Shown: in pieces, positions 20,644 through 31,442 of the stretch
How positions within the stretch are numbered: position 1 is the first letter of the stretch
How the letters are laid out: every line of letters starts with the position of its first letter
Source of the DNA: Leguminivora glycinivorella
Taxonomy: Eukaryota; Arthropoda; Insecta; Lepidoptera; Tortricidae
Direction of reading: 5' to 3'
Length of the DNA: 64,000 nucleotides
NCBI RefSeq assembly: GCF_023078275.1
Contig: NC_062985.1
Coordinates: 5,225,408-5,289,407 of the forward strand
Translations under genes and position numbers: made by a program
The notes under the pieces: generated by a model
Told to the model about the DNA's origin: nothing
What the model saw: the letters and a program-made list of their open reading frames with translations, nothing else
The model's database searches: none

Positions 20644-21534
20644 AAACTTGGTAATCTATGGCGTATGAAAGTGAACAACTAGCTTCTAAACTTACTCAGT
20701 GTTTCAGGTAAGCGAATGGAACATCTTAGAAGACTATTCAGTTACGGACGGGACGTGTTGAACAAACACCCAGCGCAATCAGGTCTGTAAACACGGCGGT
20801 AGAGGACGTGACCCGTAAAGGGCAGTCCGCAATAACTACTTACATATCCAGTATAGGTATTAGCTACTTACAATAACTTTTTCACCACACCAACAGCACG
20901 ATAGTACTCTTTATTATACTGTGAAACTGTTGGTTAAAGGCTTAGTTGCAAGTGCAAACTCCACAAAAGTGCAAACTAATTTCATAAAAATTTAAACTAT
21001 TTTTTTCAATACTGGCTGGCATAATTGACTTTTAAATGATAATTTTGAATTATAAATATGAAAAAAAAAAATATTTACTTTGATGTTTTTTTTTATGAAA
21101 TAGGCAGAAAAGTGAAACACAAAACACAGCAGCAGAGCGGCCGTTCCACTCGCTCTACCTTTAATCCGGCCCTGGGAACACCTCATAAGGTAGCTCATTC
21201 AACAACTTGCATGTTCTGGGCAAAAACGAGCGAGAGGTCCGTTTGTTCTTGGTTTGCCACGTGTCCAGAAAGTGAGGATGAACTTTGTTTCTTTGGCGGG
21301 AGGTGCGGTGATAAAGCGCGACGGTGGCATCAGGTCAAAAAGTTCTTCAGAACGCTCCCCGTTGTACAATTAACATTTTATTCGTGTTGTGTGTTGAAAA
21401 CTTTGTGTTTCACTTTTTTTTTAATTATAAATCGGTTTACTCTTAGCCACAGACTACTTTGAAACTTTGGGGATGTTTAGTTTGACACTGCGTCGAAAAA
21501 GCTCTATCGTTATTACCTACTGTATAAGTACCTA
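20644..21534. other. Unclassified spacer
   Basis: A 134-codon open frame (21058-21462) starts in an A run and shows no domain; 21433-21457 resembles the minus-strand end of the CR1-like LINE (ACTCTTAGCCACAGACTA). Otherwise nothing recognised. Confidence 0.4.
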
Positions 21535-21783
21535 CACTGAGAGAAATTTGCATTGTGAATTTAACAAGTTCGACTTGTTGCGGTTTATCCGTTTGAATCA
21601 GCCAAATGTATGTTTAAAACAATATGTGTCAGGTTGTTTTTATAAAATCGACTTGTTGATTCAAATATATTGCCGATTCAAATGACAAGTAGCTTGTTGT
21701 TTGAACCAAAGAGCACGTAGGCGCTATTTTAACCAAAAAACTTGTTGAACGAACATGAAAACTGGTTGTATTTTCTCTCAGTG
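21535..21783. mobile_element. MITE with CACTGAGAGAAA ends
   Basis: CACTGAGAGAAATTTG at left, TATTTTCTCTCAGTG at right, with TA on both sides. A longer copy at 49136-49756 is split by a LINE fragment. Internal words GTTTAAAACAATATGTG and AAATCGACTTGTTG are shared between the copies. Confidence 0.75.
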
Positions 21784-22165
21784 TAGCTACTTAGGTGCTA
21801 GGTAGCATAGTCTGTATGGAGCATTTCGCCATAAAGCCGAAAGCAAAGTCACATTTTGCCCAATCTCACCAATCAATTTTGTTAACATACTACCAATAAT
21901 TAGGAAAGTTTATGGAGCAGAATCAATCATTGTTATCAACCTTCAAGGTCGTACACACCCTGTATAATATATACGCGTCCCGGTGATGATCCAATTTAAA
22001 CACTCATTAATAACAAAGTTGGGAGAATGTTGTAATCACGTGTCTGAAGTCCAGTCAACGAGTGCTTAAAAAGCTGTTTTCAAATGTCATTTTTGTATGC
22101 TAATGTGAAATAGTTTCTTTCGACCATCACTGTTAATACGTAGTGCCATTTATTTCATGAATAAA
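21784..22165. other. Unclassified spacer
   Basis: Nothing recognised. Confidence 0.45.
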
Positions 22166-22692
22166 AAACCGGCCAAGAGAGTGTCGGGCCACGCTCAGTG
22201 TAGGGTTCCGTAGTTTCCCGTATTTTTCTCAAAAACTATTCAACCTATCAAGTTCAAAACAATTTTCCTAAAAAGTCTTAACAAAGTTATACTTTTGTGA
22301 TTTTTTATATTTTTTAAACTTATGGTTAGAGGGAGGGGGCCATATTTTTTTTTAATTTTGGAGCGGTTATTTCCGAAAATATTAACAAAATTAAAAAAGC
22401 ATTCACGGAAACCCCTATTAATTTTTAAATACCTATCCAGCAATATATTACACGTTAGGATTGGAAGGGAAAAAAGGAAAAAAATCACTCCCCACTTTTA
22501 CGTGTACCCTAATAAAACATTGTTTTCCACTTTTTATTTTACCACTTAGTCGGCGTGATTGATATACATACTGGTACCAAATTTCAGCTTTCTAGTGCTA
22601 ACGGTCACTGAGATTATCCGCGGACGGACGGACGGACGGAGAGACAGATATGGCGAAACTATAAGAGTTCCTAGTTGACTACGGAACCCTAA
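22166..22692 (+). repeat. ~530-bp dispersed repeat (GGGTTCCGTAG type), copy 1
   Basis: Starts GTGTCGGGCCACGCTCAGTG then AGGGTTCCGTAG, ends with a GGAC microsatellite, GGCGAAACTATAAG and CTACGGAACCCTAAAA. Start and end words GGGTTCCGTAG / CTACGGAACCC are inverted. Other copies: 29553-30121 (plus), 44726-45298 (minus), fragment at 31755-31805. Abundant in Lepidoptera; class uncertain. Confidence 0.7.
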
Positions 22693-22699
22693 AACCTAC

Positions 22700-22815
22700 G
22701 GAAGCCTATAATGTGCCCCACTGCTGGGCAAAGGCCTCCCCTGTTTTCCGCTACTAGTCACGGCTCTGTGCATGCTCTCACCAGCCGCCACAAAATGAGT
22801 CCAGGTCTTTCCGCC
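22700..22815 (-). pseudogene. RTE-type LINE C-terminal scrap
   Basis: On the minus strand GAGGCCTTTGCCCAGCAGTG reads EAFAQQW close to a stop, the usual end of RTE-type reverse transcriptase ORFs in arthropods. About 115 bases remain. Confidence 0.4.
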
Positions 22816-22872
22816 ATCTCATCTTCTCATCTCATCTCACGCAACCCTAAAAAACTAAAAATGATAATAATT

Positions 22873-22943
22873 GGCGCGACAGAGCTAGACTGAATTTCTG
22901 TCGGCGTCTAGCGGCGACGATTGTCATTCTGCTACGCCGGCAG
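22873..22943. mobile_element. Partial MITE, TAGCCGAATGGCA family
   Basis: GGCGCGACAGAGCTAGACTG and CATTCTGCTACGCCGGCAGG match the right-hand portion of 19903-20052 in part. Truncated and directly followed by another MITE. Confidence 0.45.
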
Positions 22944-22944
22944 G

Positions 22945-23084
22945 TACAGTCAACCAATTGGAACCCTAGGCCACTGTAGAACTATGTCACAGTGACGTTA
23001 TAAATCAGACTGTAAGAAATCTCTAACTGCTTGTCATTTTGACATGGTTGTAGAGTGGCCTAGGTTTCCAATTAGTTGACTGTA
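22945..23084. mobile_element. Hairpin MITE, TACAGTCAACCAATT family, copy 2
   Basis: TACAGTCAACCAATTGGAAC at left mirrors TTCCAATTAGTTGACTGTA at right, with CCTAGGCCACT / AGTGGCCTAGG just inside. TA at both ends. Confidence 0.8.
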
Positions 23085-23126
23085 CGAACCTGATCATGAA
23101 TTGAAGTGAAATTTGAAGTCGTATTT

Positions 23127-23212
23127 AATGAATGAATGAATGAATGAATGAATGAATGAATGAATGAATGAATGAATGAATGAATGAATGAATGAATGAA
23201 TGAATGAATGAT
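23127..23212. repeat. (AATG)n microsatellite, about 21 units
   Basis: Uninterrupted ATGA/AATG run. On the minus strand it forms the 3' tail of the LINE remnant that follows, a common ending for some non-LTR families. Confidence 0.9.
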
Positions 23213-23890
23213 TTATTCACAAGAACATACATATAAGATACAGATACAGGGCATGCACTTATATACTATATTCTGCCATTCGGCATGTGAAATTTGATTG
23301 TATTCATGCAAGAAACAGAAGTACTGAGCTACCTTTTCGTGCACAAATACAGGTTTGACATTGACTGCTGTCATTTATGCCAAATAACAGTTGATACCAA
23401 ATCTAATATTAAAACTTAAAACTAAAGAAATCGTCTAGGGAATAAAAGCAACAATCACACAATAACTTATACAGTTTGTTTTTGAAATCCGTATAAGTAA
23501 GGGTCTTTAAATATGCTGGAATTTTATTATATATTCTAATACCCAACTTTTCCTTCTGACTAGTAGATTATGCGATGGCACTGTCATTTGGAATTGCCGT
23601 ACAGGTCTATTGACAACATTTTTTATAGCAGGAAACAAGTCTGGGTTCTGCTTGACAAACAGTGACATTTCATATATGTAAAGGGAGGTCAGAGTTAGGA
23701 GTCCAAGTTTAGGAAATAAAGGCTTACAGGTTTCTATGTATCCTACTCTTAAGATTAAATACTGAATTGAAAATTGGCTCCAAACGATGACACGGTTGGC
23801 TAAACCGTGCAATCGTTTACGCTCATAAGCTTCTCTCTCTATCGCACTTCCCGTTAGCGCAACAGAGCCAAATTGCGTAACGTTCGCCAA
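23213..23890 (-). pseudogene. LINE remnant: reverse transcriptase C-terminal region
   Basis: The minus-strand frame 23890-23507 contains LLTLTSLYIYEMSLFVKQ, characteristic of the C-terminal region of a large group of CR1/Nimb-like reverse transcriptases (usual form ILTLPSLYIYE.CLFVK). The catalytic palm domain is absent and the tail reads through to (AATG)n. The first third of this frame is in a segment related to the TAGCCGAATGGCA MITE (GCGCAACAGAGCCAAATTGC), so the ORF start is artificial. Confidence 0.5.
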
Positions 23891-24329
23891 GAAGTGTCAA
23901 CGGTTGTATGTAATGTTTGGCTAGACACTGAAATAGGTAATTTTTTTAAATTAATACCTACCTAAAACTTAATCAAAATGTAGAAGCCCTAAACCTTAGT
24001 TGACTGGTGTTTGGCTTCATATTTTCTGAGTCTCATCAACGGCGAATAATTGGCTCAAAATCATATAAGGCAAAGTTTGCGTGGGCATATAATAAACACG
24101 ACTCGATTGTACGAAAATGGAATCTGAGCCGAAATTTAATTATTAACGCAATAACGAGTAAACGATACGCCCCGGAAATCATCGAACACTCGCCGAATTA
24201 ATTTGTAAGTAGGAAGCGGGAGCAAAACGTGATATTGCGTAGCTGTATATATATCAAATGGTTCAATAAACATTGCTAATGATATAAACAGATGATAGAT
24301 TGTATAGGTAAGTCTTTTTTATACCAAAG

Positions 24330-24955
24330 ACATTATTATGTAGCTCCGTATAGACGGATAAAGTCTAAGAAAAAAAAACGTACGTCAAAGCCCTAGAGAA
24401 AAATATACGGTGGCCTAGATGGCCTTAATATTAATATTCGACATTTTAACACATAATTATCAAGCTAACAATATGGGCCAAATTGTCAAAACTGAGGTTC
24501 AAAAGTTTTAAGCTTGTGTTGAGAGATCTTGTGGCAGAGTCTATGCACTGTGATTACAGTTTATATATTACTTTGACCACAGATGTCATATATACCATAG
24601 ATCAAGCAAACGTATCTACTTAGCGTGTCAAATGAACTCAGTGAAATCCACTGAGTTGTCCGTCTTTACTCGCAGCTTGCAGCTTTCGGGCGTCAATTTT
24701 TGTAAGTTGAAGTCAACCAAAACATAAAAAATGCCCCGTTACGTGATATTCAATTGCAACAACACAAAAATTATGAACAATCAAGAGCCTGAGACATATT
24801 TAAAATTACAGGCAAGAATCAACTTCAGTACAAAATTTGACACGCTCGGCCCCTATACAAATATATGAATTTGTTTCTTCTATCTAAATTAAGTTCTGTG
24901 ACTTTGACAGTAACTCTCTATAATACTCGATCCTCTTTGGTTATACCAATGAAAA
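24330..24955. repeat. Dispersed element copy, interrupted
   Basis: Inverted relative to 61305-61607: AGCTCCGTATAGACGGATA, GGCCTAGATGGC, GGGCCAAATTGTCAAAACTG, then ACTTTGACAGTAACTC and CTATAATACTCGATCCTC. Interrupted by the 323-bp element at 24578-24900. Confidence 0.7.
24578..24900 (+). mobile_element. 323-bp element with 8-bp target duplication and THAP-like start codon region
   Basis: Flanked by ACTTTGAC on both sides (24570-24577 and 24901-24908). Uninterrupted versions of this site exist at about 8270 and 61345. Ends CACAGA / TCTGTG are inverted over only six bases. A 45-codon frame (24731-24868) begins MPRYVIFNCNN, which resembles the first zinc ligands of a THAP domain (MPxC-x4-C) with the first Cys changed to Tyr. 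THAP domains plus 8-base duplications are typical of P-superfamily transposons; this would be an internally deleted derivative. The THAP reading is tentative; the insertion itself is well supported. Confidence 0.6.
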
Positions 24956-24981
24956 AATAATAAATATTATACTTTTATAGT

Positions 24982-25025
24982 GAGTATGCTCAAGAGCCTA
25001 CAGGAACTTATTCCACCGTCCACAT
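24982..25025 (+). mobile_element. Short fragment of the CR1-like LINE
   Basis: TATGCTCAAGAGCCTACAGG and AACTTATTCCACCGTCCACA match the ORF2 region at 16785-16825. Only about 45 bases. Confidence 0.5.
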
Positions 25026-25235
25026 TGAATCCAGTAACTTTATAACCATCTGTAGTATGCGCCAAATCCGGTAGTTCTGATTTTTTGCAGACTTGTTTTT
25101 GATGTTAGCCTAATGAATAATCCAAGTTTGTGACCTCGAGCGCCGAACGCAACTTTGTCAAAAATCGAGAAAACCGCGAAAAAAATCGTTTCTTTTTCAA
25201 ATTTTGGCGATTATAACCCTAAATAAAGCGCGGAT

Positions 25236-25560
25236 AGACGACGTGGCCTACGATAGAGTGAGCTCGCCCAGAAGATACCTGTTCACCCTAGATTTGAAGG
25301 TTGATTATATTTTATTATAAGCTCGGAAGTATAGCCGCTGGCAAGGAATTCCACTCCTTGGCAGTGCGCATAAGAAAAGCTAAGCGATTCGTGTGAATTC
25401 GCGGAATACCTACCAAGTAAGGATGGAAACCGGCCGCACGTCTAAGTCCGATGGTAGAATGGGAACGGTGGAATAAGCTCGTGTAGCTCTTGAGCACACT
25501 CCCCGAAGTCACAGAGTATGTGTTCCGCTTATTGTTTGAAGTAAGTATGGTGTGATCCAT
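25236..25560 (-). pseudogene. 5'-truncated CR1-like LINE, C-terminal coding part
   Basis: The minus strand encodes FHPYLVGIPRI and FLMRTAKEWNSLPAAILP, the proper C-terminal tail of the LINE family at 14050-17100, followed by its 3' end CTTCTGGGCGAGCTCACTC. A two-base loss near the GLRRAAG region places it in a shifted frame relative to upstream sequence. Confidence 0.75.
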
Positions 25561-25596
25561 TAAAAAATAATGCACCATAGGTATCTTATGTATTTT

Positions 25597-25700
25597 TTAA
25601 ATGAAACTTTATTGCACAAATTAACAATAAAAACTACAAATGGCGGATTTAAGGCATTCGAACCAATCAATCGTTAGGCAAAACAGATATAGTTTGATGC
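25597..25700 (-). mobile_element. LINE 3' end, minus strand (CTTTATTGCACAAA type)
   Basis: ATGAAACTTTATTGCACAAA then AACAATAAAAACTACAAATG; complement of a LINE 3' end with polyadenylation-like TTTATT. Confidence 0.45.
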
Positions 25701-26211
25701 AATATTATCGATATCGAGCTAGTATAAGATTAGAATAATAAAATACAAGTCGATACTATTATAAAACAAACATATACTCACATATACAATAAATAAACCC
25801 AGGTACATGCATATAGTTTATTACAAAATAAATATATCATCTTATTTATTTTCAAGCACAGGGTTTTATTAACTAGATATAACTAGTTATTCTCTTATCG
25901 AACTAATACAGTCAATAATCACATTTTACTAGAAAAATATGAACAATACTTAAAGTAAAAAATCTCACAAGAAACCGCAAAAGTTTCCGCGCAGGTGTTA
26001 CTGCAGGTAAAAAGCACTCAGACAATATTGTACGTAAACTATGTACAAACCCTTGCAAAATGCATCACCTTTATGGGACATTTGCGAGCGTTTCACACAT
26101 TCGTTCAATAATTTAGAGTTTTAACATATATCATCGCGCCGTGTGGGAGAAACGTTATTATGAGGCTGGCTGCGACAAATAAATGAAACAGATTGTTAAT
26201 GTAAAATACCC
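25701..26211. other. Unclassified AT-rich spacer
   Basis: Nothing recognised. Confidence 0.45.
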
Positions 26212-27015
26212 TATAATGGACGGTGATGCCATTATGGACAAAAAAACAGAAATCTTTAAATATAAATATCTAAAATTAGTTTCTAAAAACTGACGGCAAT
26301 GTACCATAAACTAGAAGCTGCTTAATTTTGAAGTTTCATTTAATTCGGTTATTTCTGAACGATTTGGCGGCAAGATAAAAGTCACCAGTTTACTGAAAAA
26401 ATATTAGGACAAATTCTTAGTAATGTTGCTAAGAGATTTAAGTTAATGTATAAAAAAAAATACTTGGTGTAAAACTTGAATGAGTTTTACTCATTGCATT
26501 AAGCATGAGATAAGGTATAAAACATACTAGTTTGTTGCTCCAAAGATATAAAGAAATAGTGTTATTTTGCGAGTGTCCATAACCGAAACCGGAAAACTGC
26601 GTACCTCCTATGATGGACAAGGAACAATTTACGACACCAAAATTTACAAGAAACAATCCTATGTTAAAATAACCCAAACTAATTTTATTTGGGGTATATA
26701 AAATTGACATCAGTTCAGTGACTCATTGTGTATCAGTTGGCTTTAAAAGCAAAATTTTAAACTTATTTCACTGTCCATAATGGGGGTTCCATTACCGGAG
26801 AACTGCCGTCTATGATTGGAGAAAAAACAGCTCGTTTTAATTTGTTAACTATGAAGAAACCAATAGGAGTATCTATTCTGCAATACGCTTGAAATGTAAA
26901 AGAAGGATAAGATATTCATGTTTTAACACGCTTAGCAGTAGAATTTTTACACGTATCAGTGAAATATCCAAAATAGGCAAAATTTTATCTTAAACTGTCC
27001 ATGATTGGGTCCGTT
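26212..27015. mobile_element. Putative DNA element with repeated GTCCATAATGG words
   Basis: CCATTATGGAC or its complement (with one or two changes) occurs near 26215, 26232, 26574, 26612, 26771, 26813 and 26997, i.e. at both ends and within. The plan resembles 1508-2339. Ends are not precisely defined and no target duplication was found. The minus-strand frame 26438-26710 has no motif. Confidence 0.4.
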
Positions 27016-27270
27016 ACCTTATTGCTGTGTACAGATGACGTTACTTGCACTAATAGTTATTCAAGTAATTGAAAAATCTATGCCTGCAATGCGCAAACAT
27101 TATGATGAAAACATTGAAGAGGCTCTTAAGGGCCTCGTGCGGTTATTCTATTAATGCCAGAAATGCCGTGTTGACGCAACGGAATGAAGCAAAAATACAT
27201 GTCACGTAATATTATATTAATTATATATTTTGTGGCGAAAATGTCATGACGCTGTACTGTAATGTGTGCA

Positions 27271-27374
27271 TTATAATCAGAGATCGGACGGATTTGCGAC
27301 ATTCTTAGTGACTTACGTCATTTCAATGACTTTTAGTATGAGATGTCGCACAAAAATCCGATCTCTGATTATAA
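27271..27374. mobile_element. 104-bp hairpin MITE
   Basis: TTATAATCAGAGATCGGACG at left and TCCGATCTCTGATTATAA at right; inner blocks TTTGCGACAT / ATGTCGCACAA also pair. Confidence 0.8.
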
Positions 27375-27639
27375 TTTTACAGTATACTTACATGGGGATT
27401 TTTTTTCGTACTAGCCCGCAATGTCGGTAGGTTATATAACCTACTTATCATGTCTAAACTTCAAACGACCACATATACCTACTAAAAAACGGCGTACGAT
27501 ACACGTCCGTAGTCTTGATGTTACTATTTCATACGTTAATTTTGTCATTAATGTGTTTTCAGTTTGCGTTTTAAAAATAATACACAAATATTTAGTAGCC
27601 AGTGGAAAAACAATTTAAATTTCAGATTTATATACAGGA
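27375..27639. other. Unclassified spacer
   Basis: Nothing recognised. Confidence 0.4.
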
Positions 27640-27996
27640 AAAATAAAATTTTGTCTGTTATTCATAAGTACGTACATAATAAATTTAAAAAATATATATA
27701 ATAAAGAAAATATGTACATTAACTAAACTAAACTAAGTATGTACTAACTTAAAATTAACTTATAAATAAAAAATACTCCCTAAGTCGTCACTACAGGTTA
27801 TGGTGCCCAGAAGGCTGGCAGCGTTACCTCTTTGGATAGCCAGACTTAATCTCTGGCCGAAGTAGCTGCCAGCCCTCTGGTCACCAGAGACGTCTACGAG
27901 GCGCTGGGCTATCTCATTAAGAGGGCATTCAACGAAAACGTCGTAATAATGTAAAATTGATAGTTTTAGTCGGCAAAATGCTACACTTTCCGTCAT
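27640..27996 (-). pseudogene. LINE 3' remnant: reverse transcriptase C-terminal tail
   Basis: Minus-strand peptide with QRLVDVSGDQRAGSYFGQRL and SLAIQRGNAASLLGTI, the same C-terminal signature as 8823-9020. The upstream part of the frame does not look coding, and an A/T-rich 3' flank extends to about 27640. Confidence 0.55.
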
Positions 27997-28469
27997 CTAA
28001 AAGACTTATTAAGTTCAGGATTCGATTAGGACATCTTCTTAACTTACATGTTGTGAGACTGGATTTTTAAAAACTAACTCACTTAATTAATTATGATTTT
28101 TTTTCTGGTGCATGTTTAGGAAAACCCGCGAAAAGTGCTGACTTAGTCCGTCTAATTTGTAAAATTTGGATAGTTTTGAATGCTTCAAGTGGTAAATTTG
28201 TATTATGTATATCCTGTACTACAATCTTCTGAGACTACTTTTTTGTTATAAGGCTTTAGAATAGAGTAAATGAGGATATGATGAATCCAATTTGTTTCAG
28301 AAATCACCTCAGAATAAGTGTCAATTTCTTCGAAAACTTACGTGTTTTTGAAGTAGTTTTAATATAAAAATAATCTGCAACGCTTACTCAAACAGATTTT
28401 ATGCAAAAGTTTTCTATTAATTGCAATTTAATATTTTTGACGATTTTTTAAAAATGCCTCCTTATTACC
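27997..28469. other. Unclassified AT-rich spacer
   Basis: Nothing recognised. Confidence 0.45.
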
Positions 28470-28640
28470 GGTTACGCGCGCTTGCGATGTCAGTACCGCG
28501 GCAGAGCTTGTAGAGGCAGGACGTATGTTAGTCCGCTCCGCACGCGGCTCGACGATCGCGAAGTTATTTTGTCATTGTGTGCGGCACCCGCCGTGTCCAA
28601 AACCGCACTTGTGTGCGTGTTTGGCTGTACTGTTGCATGT
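28470..28640. other. CpG- and GC-rich island
   Basis: In contrast to its surroundings this stretch is rich in CG steps (GTTACGCGCGCTTGCGATG, GCACGCGGCTCGACGATCGCG-like). A 70-codon frame crosses it without a recognisable domain. It could be a promoter/first exon remnant or a fragment of a GC-rich mobile element; there is no further support for either. Confidence 0.3.
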
Positions 28641-28740
28641 ATACTGCGACCGAAAACTTTGATCCTTGGGTTGACGACTTTGGTAACTAACTAATTAACT
28701 TGACTAATATTTTTAGTAAGTATTATTTATTATTGAATAT

Positions 28741-29396
28741 CATTTTAGGTTACTGACTCGTCTCAACAAAATCTTTGACAATAGATGGTACTCAGGATCT
28801 GATGATGAAGTCAGATGGTAGTCATGAGTTCTCATCAACCAGGTCTTGAAACCATTTCGTGTTTGGGCTCGTTTGATTTGCCTCAACAAGATCTTTGACA
28901 AGAGGTGATGGTACCCAGGATCTGATGATGAAGCCGGAAGGTAGTCAACAGAATTCATCAACCAGGTCTTGAAACCACTCCGTGTTTGGGCTCGTTTGGT
29001 TCGTCTCAACAAGATCTTTGACAAAAGATGGTACCCAGGATCTGATGATGAAGCTGGAAGGTAGTCAAGAGAATTCATCAACCAGGTCTTGAAACCACTC
29101 CGTGTTTGGGCTCGTTTGGTTCGTCTCAACAAGATCTTTGACAAGAGATGATACCCAGGATCTGATGGTGAAGCCGGAAGGTAGTCAAGAGTATTCAACA
29201 ACCAGGTCTTGAAACTCTTCTGTGTTTGGGCTCGTTTGATTCGTCTCAACAAGATCTTTGACAAGAGATGGTACCCAGGATCTGATGATGAAGCTGGAAG
29301 GTAGTCAAGAGTATTCCACGACCAGGTCTTGAAACCACTTCGTGTTTGGGTTCGTTTGATTCGTCTCAACAAGATCTTTGACAAGAGATGGTAATC
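28741..29396 (-). repeat. 120-bp minisatellite, about 5.4 units, open on the minus strand
   Basis: Five full units and a partial one. Each unit is 40 codons on the minus strand, including LLSKILLRRTKRAQTRSGF and KTWLMNSLDYLPASSSDPGY. The only length change is three bases, so the frame stays open for 214 codons. Comparing units, I count roughly five silent and a dozen or more replacing differences, about what neutral drift gives, so selection on the peptide is not evident. No promoter, splice site or homologue is recognised. It may be a coding repeat or simply a unit divisible by three. Confidence 0.75.
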
Positions 29397-29552
29397 ACTC
29401 TTTTATACTCTGGCACATCCACTGTCTCAGTGTGTCAGCAGTCAACTAAAGCAAGTAGGCGTAGCGTAGAGTTGTATTTCCTTACAAAAAACTAATACAT
29501 AGATGTGGACCTTCCTGTGATCCATGCAATTAAAACAACATAATATTTAAAA

Positions 29553-29622
29553 ACCGGCCGAGAGCGTGTCGGGCCACGCTCAGTGCCTGCACTGAGCGTG
29601 GCCCGACACGCTCTCGGCCGGT
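29553..29622. repeat. Perfect 34-bp-arm palindrome with 2-base centre
   Basis: Arm ACCGGCCGAGAGCGTGTCGG...CAGTGC, centre CT, then its exact complement. It is an inverted duplication of the first 34 bases of the dispersed repeat. Confidence 0.9.
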
Positions 29623-30121
29623 AGATAGCCGCTCGGCTCTTCCGTAGTTTTCCATATTTTTCAAAAACTACAAGTTCAAAACAGTTTTCCTAGAAAGTTT
29701 ATAAAGTTCTACTTTTGTGATTTTTAAATATTTTTTAAATATATGGTTAAAAAGTTAGAGGGGGGGACACACTTTTTTTCCTTTAGGAGCGATTATTCCC
29801 GAAAATATTAATATTATCAAAAAACGATTTCAGTAATTCATTTTTAAATACCTATCCAACAATAAATCACACGTTAGGGTTGAAATAAAAAAAAATCACG
29901 CCCTACTTTACGTGTAGGGGGGTGACTACCCTAATAAAACATTTTTTCCACTTTTTACTTTTGCACTTTGTCGGCGTGACTGATATACATATTGGTACCA
30001 AATTTCAGCTCTCTAGTTCTAACGGTCACTGAGATTATCCGCGGACGGACGGACGGACGGAGGGACAGACAGACAGACATGGCGAAACTATAAGGGTTCC
30101 TAGTTGACTACGAAACCCTAA
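29553..30121 (+). repeat. ~570-bp dispersed repeat (GGGTTCCGTAG type), copy 2
   Basis: Homologous to 22166-22692 (GCACTTTGTCGGCGTGACTG, GGACGGACGGACGG, CTAGTTGACTACG). Its left end is rearranged into a perfect palindrome (29553-29622). Confidence 0.7.
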
Positions 30122-30205
30122 AAACACATTTTAAATATTTAAAAAAACTACTTAAAATTAAAGAAAACCGATCTTAGTTCCATTATATATATGTACCTAG
30201 AAAAC

Positions 30206-30410
30206 ATCATCATCTTCCTTGCGTTATCCCGGCATTTTCCACGGCTCATAGGAGCCTGCGGTCCGCTTTGACAACTAATCCCAAGATTTGGCGTAGGCAC
30301 TAGTTTTTACGAAAGCGACTGCCATCTGACCTTTCAACCCAAAGGGTAAACTAGACCTTATTGGAATTAGTCCGGTTTCCTCACGATGTTTTCCTTCACC
30401 GAAAAGAACC
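30206..30410 (-). mobile_element. tRNA-derived SINE, copy 2 (head missing)
   Basis: ACTAATCCCAAGATTTGGCG, GAAAGCGACTGCCATCTGAC and TTAGTCCGGTTTCCTC as in 60853-61172; stops before the tRNA-like head. Confidence 0.65.
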
Positions 30411-30765
30411 TAGAAAACATATATACAAAATGAAATAAAACTAAGAAAACGGATTATATTCATTATACGCGATATAATCTGATTCCATAAATTTATTTCA
30501 TGAGTAACTATCGCGGTGACAGAAGACAATATTATATACACAATTTATTATATTATAAAAGGTTTTTTAATTTATTTCTTCCAAGGCTACACACGTTTTA
30601 ATAGAAAAAACTGTGATAAGTTTAATAATTAAACTAAAAGGTCAAGTATTTATGCACGAAATCATGTATGCAAATATGTAATATATATGGTGGTGTTTTT
30701 ACGCAAGTATCAATAATGGTTAGTCCGCAACGCTACTGACGGCGTGGCGGTACCGACCATGAATG
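30411..30765. other. Unclassified AT-rich spacer
   Basis: Nothing recognised. Confidence 0.45.
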
Positions 30766-30996
30766 CTATCCCTTTCGCTCTAGCCGCACGTAAGGTTGGT
30801 TCGAAGAGGATCGCACGCTATGTCTGTACCGCAGGCTACAATCGTTATGCTTCTGGTTATAGTGTGCGTCTGCACACAGGCGCACGCCAGCGCCGCCGGC
30901 GTCGAAATTCGAGCAAGCAGATTTTTTGAAAGCGCTCTTAAAAAGATATTTCGCGCTGGGCCCCCACGGTCCTAGAGTTTCTACGCCGAACGACAC
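30766..30996 (-). pseudogene. LINE scrap with ETLGPWGPSAK
   Basis: Only the start of this minus-strand frame is recognisable: VETLGPWGPSAKYLFK (30996 to about 30940), the segment that normally precedes the QRGNAAS signature seen at 8823-9020 and 27760-27996. The rest, GC-rich with CGCCAGCGCCGCCGGCGTCG, is not recognised. Confidence 0.4.
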
Positions 30997-31442
30997 AAAT
31001 ATATAGCCCTCACCGAGGACAGCATATTAGATTTGATATTTCATCTAAAACATTTAGTATGAAATGTCACATTACAGTTGATTTTTTATCCCATATCAGA
31101 CAAACAGGCATGATAAGCATTAAGCAGTCAGATTAGTATGTAAGGATCGGATCCTGACATATCAGTGATCTCCGGTTAACAGACTTCATTATTAACTTGT
31201 CTCTGTAAGGAAATAAAATAAAGCCAGCCTGAGTGCTCGAGTGATAAGATTACGGTCTTAAGTATGTATGTAGCTAAGAGTAAGTGGGGATACCTTTGAG
31301 TTCTAGGTAGATACTTATTCTGGGGATTTATACTAAAGACCTTATAATAAAATTAACCAAAAACATTTTTTTTTTCCAATATTTACAAGTTATGTATACG
31401 TGTTTTTGTTTTTTATTATTATACCAATAGTTTAGTACTATT
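30997..31442. other. Unclassified spacer
   Basis: A few words (TATTTCATCTAAAACATTTAGT, split; GGATCGGATC) faintly echo the MITE at 27271-27374 but no structure is clear. Confidence 0.3.

Noticed and set aside
21058..21462. 134-codon plus-strand frame
   Set aside because: Starts in an A run, low-complexity start and end, no motif, crosses a LINE-like scrap.
30744..30929. 61-codon arginine-rich plus-strand frame
   Set aside because: Antisense to a LINE scrap and a GC-rich patch; arginine run comes from CGC/CGG-rich sequence.
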